DNA of 13,789 bases from an uncultured Faecalibacterium sp. (lineage in GTDB: Bacteria; Bacillota; Clostridia; Oscillospirales; Ruminococcaceae). The stretch spans positions 1-13,789 of the forward strand of contig CAKTFS010000034.1 in the NCBI GenBank assembly GCA_934561115.1, given 5' to 3'. The translations under genes and the position numbers were made by a program. Shown here in pieces: positions 13,380-13,789 of this stretch (position 1 is its first letter; each line of letters opens with the position of its first letter). A model generated the notes under the pieces. The model was given only the letters and a program-made list of their open reading frames with translations, ran no database searches and had not been told where the DNA came from.

Positions 13380-13789
13380 ATGGCAGAGCTTTCGCCCATG
13401 ATGCAGCAGTATCTTGATATCAAAAACCAACATAAGGACGAAATTCTTTTTTACCGCATCGGCGATTTTTACGAGATGTTCTTCGACGATGCCGTCACGG
13501 CGTCCCGGGAGCTGGATCTTACCCTTACCGGCAAGCAGTGCGGCCTTGCGGAGCGCGCTCCCATGTGCGGCGTGCCCTTCCACAGCTACGAGGGCTATGT
13601 GGCGCGCCTGATCGCCAAGGGGTATAAAGTGGCCATCTGCGAGCAGGTGGAGGACCCCGCCAAAGCGAAAGGGCTTGTCAAGCGGGACATCATCCGTGTG
13701 GTCACCCCCGGTACGGTCATTGAAAGCAGTATGCTGCAGGACGACCGCAACAACTACATTGCCAGCCTGTACCTCAAGGGCAAAAAGGC
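13380..13789 (+). CDS. mutS: DNA mismatch repair protein MutS (5' part, runs off the edge)
   Basis: The first 136 codons of mutS are present; the gene continues past the right edge. The sequence begins [20 protein letters not shown] and carries the mismatch-recognition motif GDFYEMF, whose F30 and E32 are the wedge Phe and the hydrogen-bonding Glu of the F-x-E motif. The family segments [23 protein letters not shown] and [10 protein letters not shown], then IIRVVTPGT, follow. MutS binds mispaired DNA and recruits MutL. Start 13380 is the first ATG after the purine-rich GGGAAAGAGG and gives the usual MutS N terminus. Only domain I is visible, so the ATPase part cannot be judged. Confidence 0.95.
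   Translation, partial: MAELSPMMQQYLDIKNQHKDEILFYRIGDFYEMFFDDAVTASRELDLTLTGKQCGLAERAPMCGVPFHSYEGYVARLIAKGYKVAICEQVEDPAKAKGLVKRDIIRVVTPGTVIESSMLQDDRNNYIASLYLKGKK

Overview
This GC-rich window looks like a Faecalibacterium-type gut clostridium (Ruminococcaceae/Oscillospiraceae). The basis is protein style, codon use, strong AGGAGG ribosome sites and the Bacillota-style order miaB, ylbF/ymcA family gene, mutS. The species cannot be fixed from the sequence. Two blocks are present: a complete type I-C CRISPR-Cas locus on the minus strand (1-8245), and housekeeping genes (8309-13789), of which the last, mutS, runs off the edge.

The CRISPR locus reads right to left. cas3 has its own promoter (TTGACA, 17 bp, TATCGT). 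A 377-bp AT-rich gap follows, then the tight operon cas5c, cas8c (with an internal in-frame cas11c start), cas7c, cas4, cas1, cas2. After it come the leader with a TTGCAA/TATAAT promoter and the leader-proximal end of an array of 33-nt repeats. There is no cas6; Cas5c is the expected crRNA-processing enzyme.

The most interesting feature is in the cas3-cas5c gap. On the plus strand there is what looks like a complete small-RNA gene shaped like a single crRNA. It has a promoter (TTGCAA, 17 bp, TATACT), a hairpin of the same shape as the CRISPR repeat hairpin but of different stem sequence, and then the exact 11-nt repeat handle TGGATAGAAAT. A single-stranded stretch of about 25 nt and a 16-bp terminator-like hairpin complete it. 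The 25-nt stretch matches, at 18 of 24 positions, a site about 80 bp upstream of cas5c that carries the type I-C PAM TTC directly 5' of it. The first five guide positions match, and three of the six mismatches fall at positions 6, 12 and 18, which type I guides do not read. I infer that this is a degenerate guide RNA through which Cascade represses its own operon without triggering Cas3 cleavage. It is analogous to the cas-regulating RNAs (CreR/CreA type) described for other subtypes.

The right-hand block holds a GlsB/YeaQ-type membrane protein and nth (endonuclease III) on the minus strand. rarA, a Fur-family regulator, miaB, a YlbF-family gene with a cysteine-rich tail and the start of mutS lie on the plus strand. 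Promoters are visible for nth, rarA and miaB, and terminators after the glsB-like and YlbF-family genes.
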